A stretch of DNA of 64,000 bases from Kudoa neothunni (lineage: Eukaryota > Cnidaria). Positions within the stretch are counted from its first letter, which is position 1, and every line of letters starts with the position of its first letter. Positions 61,511 through 64,000 of the stretch are shown piece by piece. The translations under genes and the position numbers were made by a program. Location of the stretch: assembly GCA_964304625.1 (NCBI GenBank), contig OZ199839.1, positions 3,348,001 through 3,412,000 on the forward strand. The letters are read 5' to 3'. The notes beneath the pieces are model-generated. The model was not told where the DNA came from. It was given only the letters and a program-made list of their open reading frames with translations, and searched no databases.

Positions 61511-63063
61511 CTAATTTTTTTGGGAACAATTCATTTTGAAGTAAGGCATTTGAAGTGCTTCGTCGGCAGTTATTCGTGTTTTGGGGTTGGGGTCAAGACA
61601 ACGTTCCAACAATCTATAGGCCAGTGGAGAGATGCAGAGGTCGCACGATCCGGAGCAGTTGTGTTTTCGCAGATCAACACACAAGCGTTCCAAGTTATTA
61701 GGGGCGAAATCTGGGTTTGAAGTGAATCTAGTGTCCAATGCTTTGGCCGCACTTCTCAAGGCTACACTCCCTAGCAATGTAGTAATCTGCACCAGATGGC
61801 CCATATCGGTGGACGATTTGAAAAATGGATAGCAACCCGACAATATACTTAGAAATATCACACCGGCGCTCCATATATCGACGGACGTATTTTGAAATTG
61901 GTATTTGAAGAGAATCTCAGGGGCTCGATAGCCAGCTGTGCCTGCTCGCATAGCAACTTTTTTGGGTTTGGTCGAACAATTGTTGCATATTTTGAGGGTG
62001 GAATGAAGACAAATCTTGGCGAGATTATCAATATTGGAGAGATTGCCTGCTTGAGAAGCTAAACAATACATAATTTCTCAATTGGATCACAACTAGAATG
62101 AGTGCAGTGCGTACATGGAACAGCACCAGCTATATTTTTCACTTGTTCGTATCTATGATTTGGTACCAATATCTGATTATCGGAATCACACGAAGCAGAT
62201 ACCAAACCAAAATCAATCAGTACATGTCTACATCACAACAATTCAATATACACACCCCCAAAAAGTATTTACTGTTTAGTGGAGTGACAATAGATAAAAT
62301 TTGATGGTTTAACATCACGATGAACAATGCCAAATTTATGTACATGTCTTAATGCTACAAATAAGCTCATCATATATCGACGGATATCGTTGGAGGTCAT
62401 TGAGTGGAAATATGTCTAGATGGCCATCGATAATCGACAGATTCAACATTAAATCAACTATAAGAGATTAATACCTGGAATTTATTATGCTCATAGTAGG
62501 GCATAACAATAAAGATATTGTCGTGAAACCGTAAAGTAGTGATAATTGCAGAAATATTACATCGACCACTAGAACAAATAATCACCTACAACAACACACA
62601 CGTAGAAAATCACCCCAACACTTGAAGACAACGTATCTCATTGATGCTTCTGCTTGGTTTACAAGTTGGTATTATGTGCTTGATAGCAACATAACGATTG
62701 CTACATTTCCATGTGGCTTTATATACAGTACCAAATGAACCTACAAAGTGATGTGAGAATTAACCTAGTGGAACATTTGAGTTGAATGTGTCTATCCTAT
62801 TCTAAAGGGATTGGGTGTGTAGTACGATAATCAATCCACACAACAGCACAATTTCTCACCCAACAACAATAGACTGTGGTCGCTGGAGAAAACCCCAATT
62901 GAAAATGTACACACATCCACATACACATTAACAACACAACAAGATAACAATAAATACCACTAGCAGTACGACCACAAATATCAAAGACCAATCTTATCTG
63001 AGGAGCATACTTAGCCATCTGAAGGTTGAGATTATCGGGATCATTCTCCAAATAGTTATCCAT
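61511..63063 (-). CDS. CDC7: CDC7 (DDK) kinase catalytic subunit
   Basis: Ser/Thr kinase that, with its activator DBF4, phosphorylates MCM helicase to fire replication origins. About six exons (first 63063-62958, second from 62740, last to 61511) give roughly 385 aa. Kinase motifs in order: Gly loop GRTASGSFGTVYKA; VAIKHIIPT (catalytic Lys); IVMPYYEH; DIRRYMMSLF; FGIVHRDVKPSNFIY (catalytic loop); HVLIDFGL; then the CDC7-specific RAGTAGYRAPEIL, VDIWSAGVIFLSILSG and ITADEALQMPYF. A Cys-rich insert (CTHCTHSSC, ICNNC) before the P+1 loop matches the CDC7 kinase insert but is much shorter than in vertebrates. The start could instead be an in-frame ATG at 63129. It diverges from the small gene at 63187. 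Confidence 0.92.
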
Positions 63064-63186
63064 TTTGAGTCGGTTTAAATTGACAGGTTGGTGAGCGTTG
63101 GAGCAACAGAGACGTACTGGTCTTTGCACTACAGCACTTAATCCTATTGTGTTGGCTGACGAAGATTTTCGTTGGGTATTTCGTGT

Positions 63187-63762
63187 ATGAAGTTCGGTGC
63201 TCTAGATAAAGACTATTCAGTAGTGGAAACGTTTCTTCTCGAATTGTTCCAGTGCAATCGAGATCATGAGAAATCCTCTCTAAATGATGATCGATCAAAT
63301 TCAACCTCCACACATGTAGTCAATGCACTAATGAATGTGTTGTGTTTTATTTTAATGGTTAGATTGATCCAAAAACGACACACAAATCTCTTTCCACTCA
63401 GGCTTCAACTGGAAAAAATTCCAATCAACTAGGATCTAATAATGTGGAAATAAATTCCAATCCCACCGGTATCATAAATTCTAATAATTACTATGGCATT
63501 TGAGCTACCGACTTTTCTTTAACCTAGCATTCAATTCAAGTGGGAAAAATTTTAACGCCAGATCACCGTCACATATTACTAAGGTGAGTGCACACCTCTT
63601 GTTTACATGAAACTAACGTTTATGTGTGCCGATTAGGATCAATACAAAGCTAATGACTACAATAGTGATGAAGTGCAAAAACGTCTACGTCCGTTGGATG
63701 TAATTTTTTGCGGTAGTATATCGAGCGTATTGTTAAATCTTATTAAAATGCAAAACAACTAA
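63187..63762 (+). CDS. Small unrecognised four-exon gene
   Basis: Exons 63187-63315, 63363-63468, 63528-63583 and 63637-63762 join in frame through three short canonical introns (47, 59 and 53 bp), one with the consensus donor AAG|GTGAGT. They give 138 aa. The protein opens MKFGALDKDYSVVETFLLEL, has an Asn/Ser/Thr-rich middle, and ends DEVQKRLRPLDVIFCGS then VLLNLIKMQNN. No signal peptide or membrane segment. I do not recognise the family. The gene is divergent from CDC7 with about 120 bp between start codons, so a shared promoter is likely. A competing minus-strand frame over exon 1 lacks family support. Confidence 0.5.
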
Positions 63763-64000
63763 TTCAATTAATCTTTTTAACCTTGTGCGTGCCGAATTTA
63801 CGTTAACTCGTATGAAATCGTTGTGGTGCTCGGGAAAAATTAAATATGCTTAATTTTGGGAATACACTTGTATTATTATTATTAGTTATTTTACTAGTGA
63901 ACGTTATTGTGATGAAAATAATACTTGCGCTTGCGTAAAAATATAGGATTATAATTGGTCAGGTTTATAGACATTACCTTGACATAATTATTGAGTACTA
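63763..64000. other. 3' flank to window end
   Basis: No further coding region seen. A TTGCGCTTGCGT word (about 63926-63937) resembles a weak NRF1-like site. Confidence 0.3.

Overview
This is a eukaryotic nuclear window. It is strongly A+T-rich, and its genes carry many very short GT...AG introns (mostly about 35-70 bp). The long gaps between genes are packed with transposon fragments. The gene set (condensin, MCRS1, mitoribosome, complex I, PABP, SAE1, CDC7) is conserved eukaryotic housekeeping. NRF1-type palindromes near several start codons point to an animal or close animal relative with a reduced, A+T-rich genome. I cannot name the species. I recognise no tRNA, rRNA or CRISPR array.

Layout. 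0.5-10.3 kb (+): NCAPD2, condensin subunit 1, 18 exons rebuilt in frame, with a Mutator-like element in its last intron. 10.4-12.3 kb (+): MCRS1, 74 bp after NCAPD2. 14.0-15.6 kb (-): mitochondrial ribosomal protein uL4m (MRPL4). 16.2-18.3 kb: a decayed piggyBac element. 19.6-22.8 kb (-): NDUFS1, the 75-kDa complex I subunit, 18 exons, complete. 23-34 kb: transposon-rich, with a hAT-type element (TIRs and 8-bp TSD), a 177-bp hAT MITE, and a MULE/ZSWIM-type element with long inverted repeats. 37.1-39.0 kb (+): intronless cytoplasmic poly(A)-binding protein. 41.2-42.9 kb (-): an unusual five-exon membrane protein with a beta-helix-like ectodomain and GCC2/GCC3-type cysteine repeats. 44.6-45.5 kb: an unassigned inverted-repeat element. 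45.9-47.1 kb (-): SAE1 (SUMO E1 subunit). 48.9-49.3 kb: a Tigger/pogo transposase relic. 51.8-53.2 kb: an apparently intact IS630/Tc1-like transposon. 54.8-58.7 kb: a young Ty3-like LTR element with only 78-bp LTRs. 59.3-60.3 kb: a non-autonomous piggyBac-like element. 61.5-63.1 kb (-): CDC7 kinase. 63.2-63.8 kb (+): an unrecognised small gene diverging from CDC7.

The host genes do not form a pathway cluster. Several serve chromosome and cell-cycle biology (NCAPD2, CDC7, SAE1, MCRS1) and two serve mitochondria (MRPL4, NDUFS1). NRF1-like motifs lie close upstream of MCRS1 and MRPL4 and 284 bp upstream of NDUFS1. Exon models were built by hand from open frames, splice consensus and family similarity recalled from memory. 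Frames closing across junctions supports them, but no transcript or database search was run.
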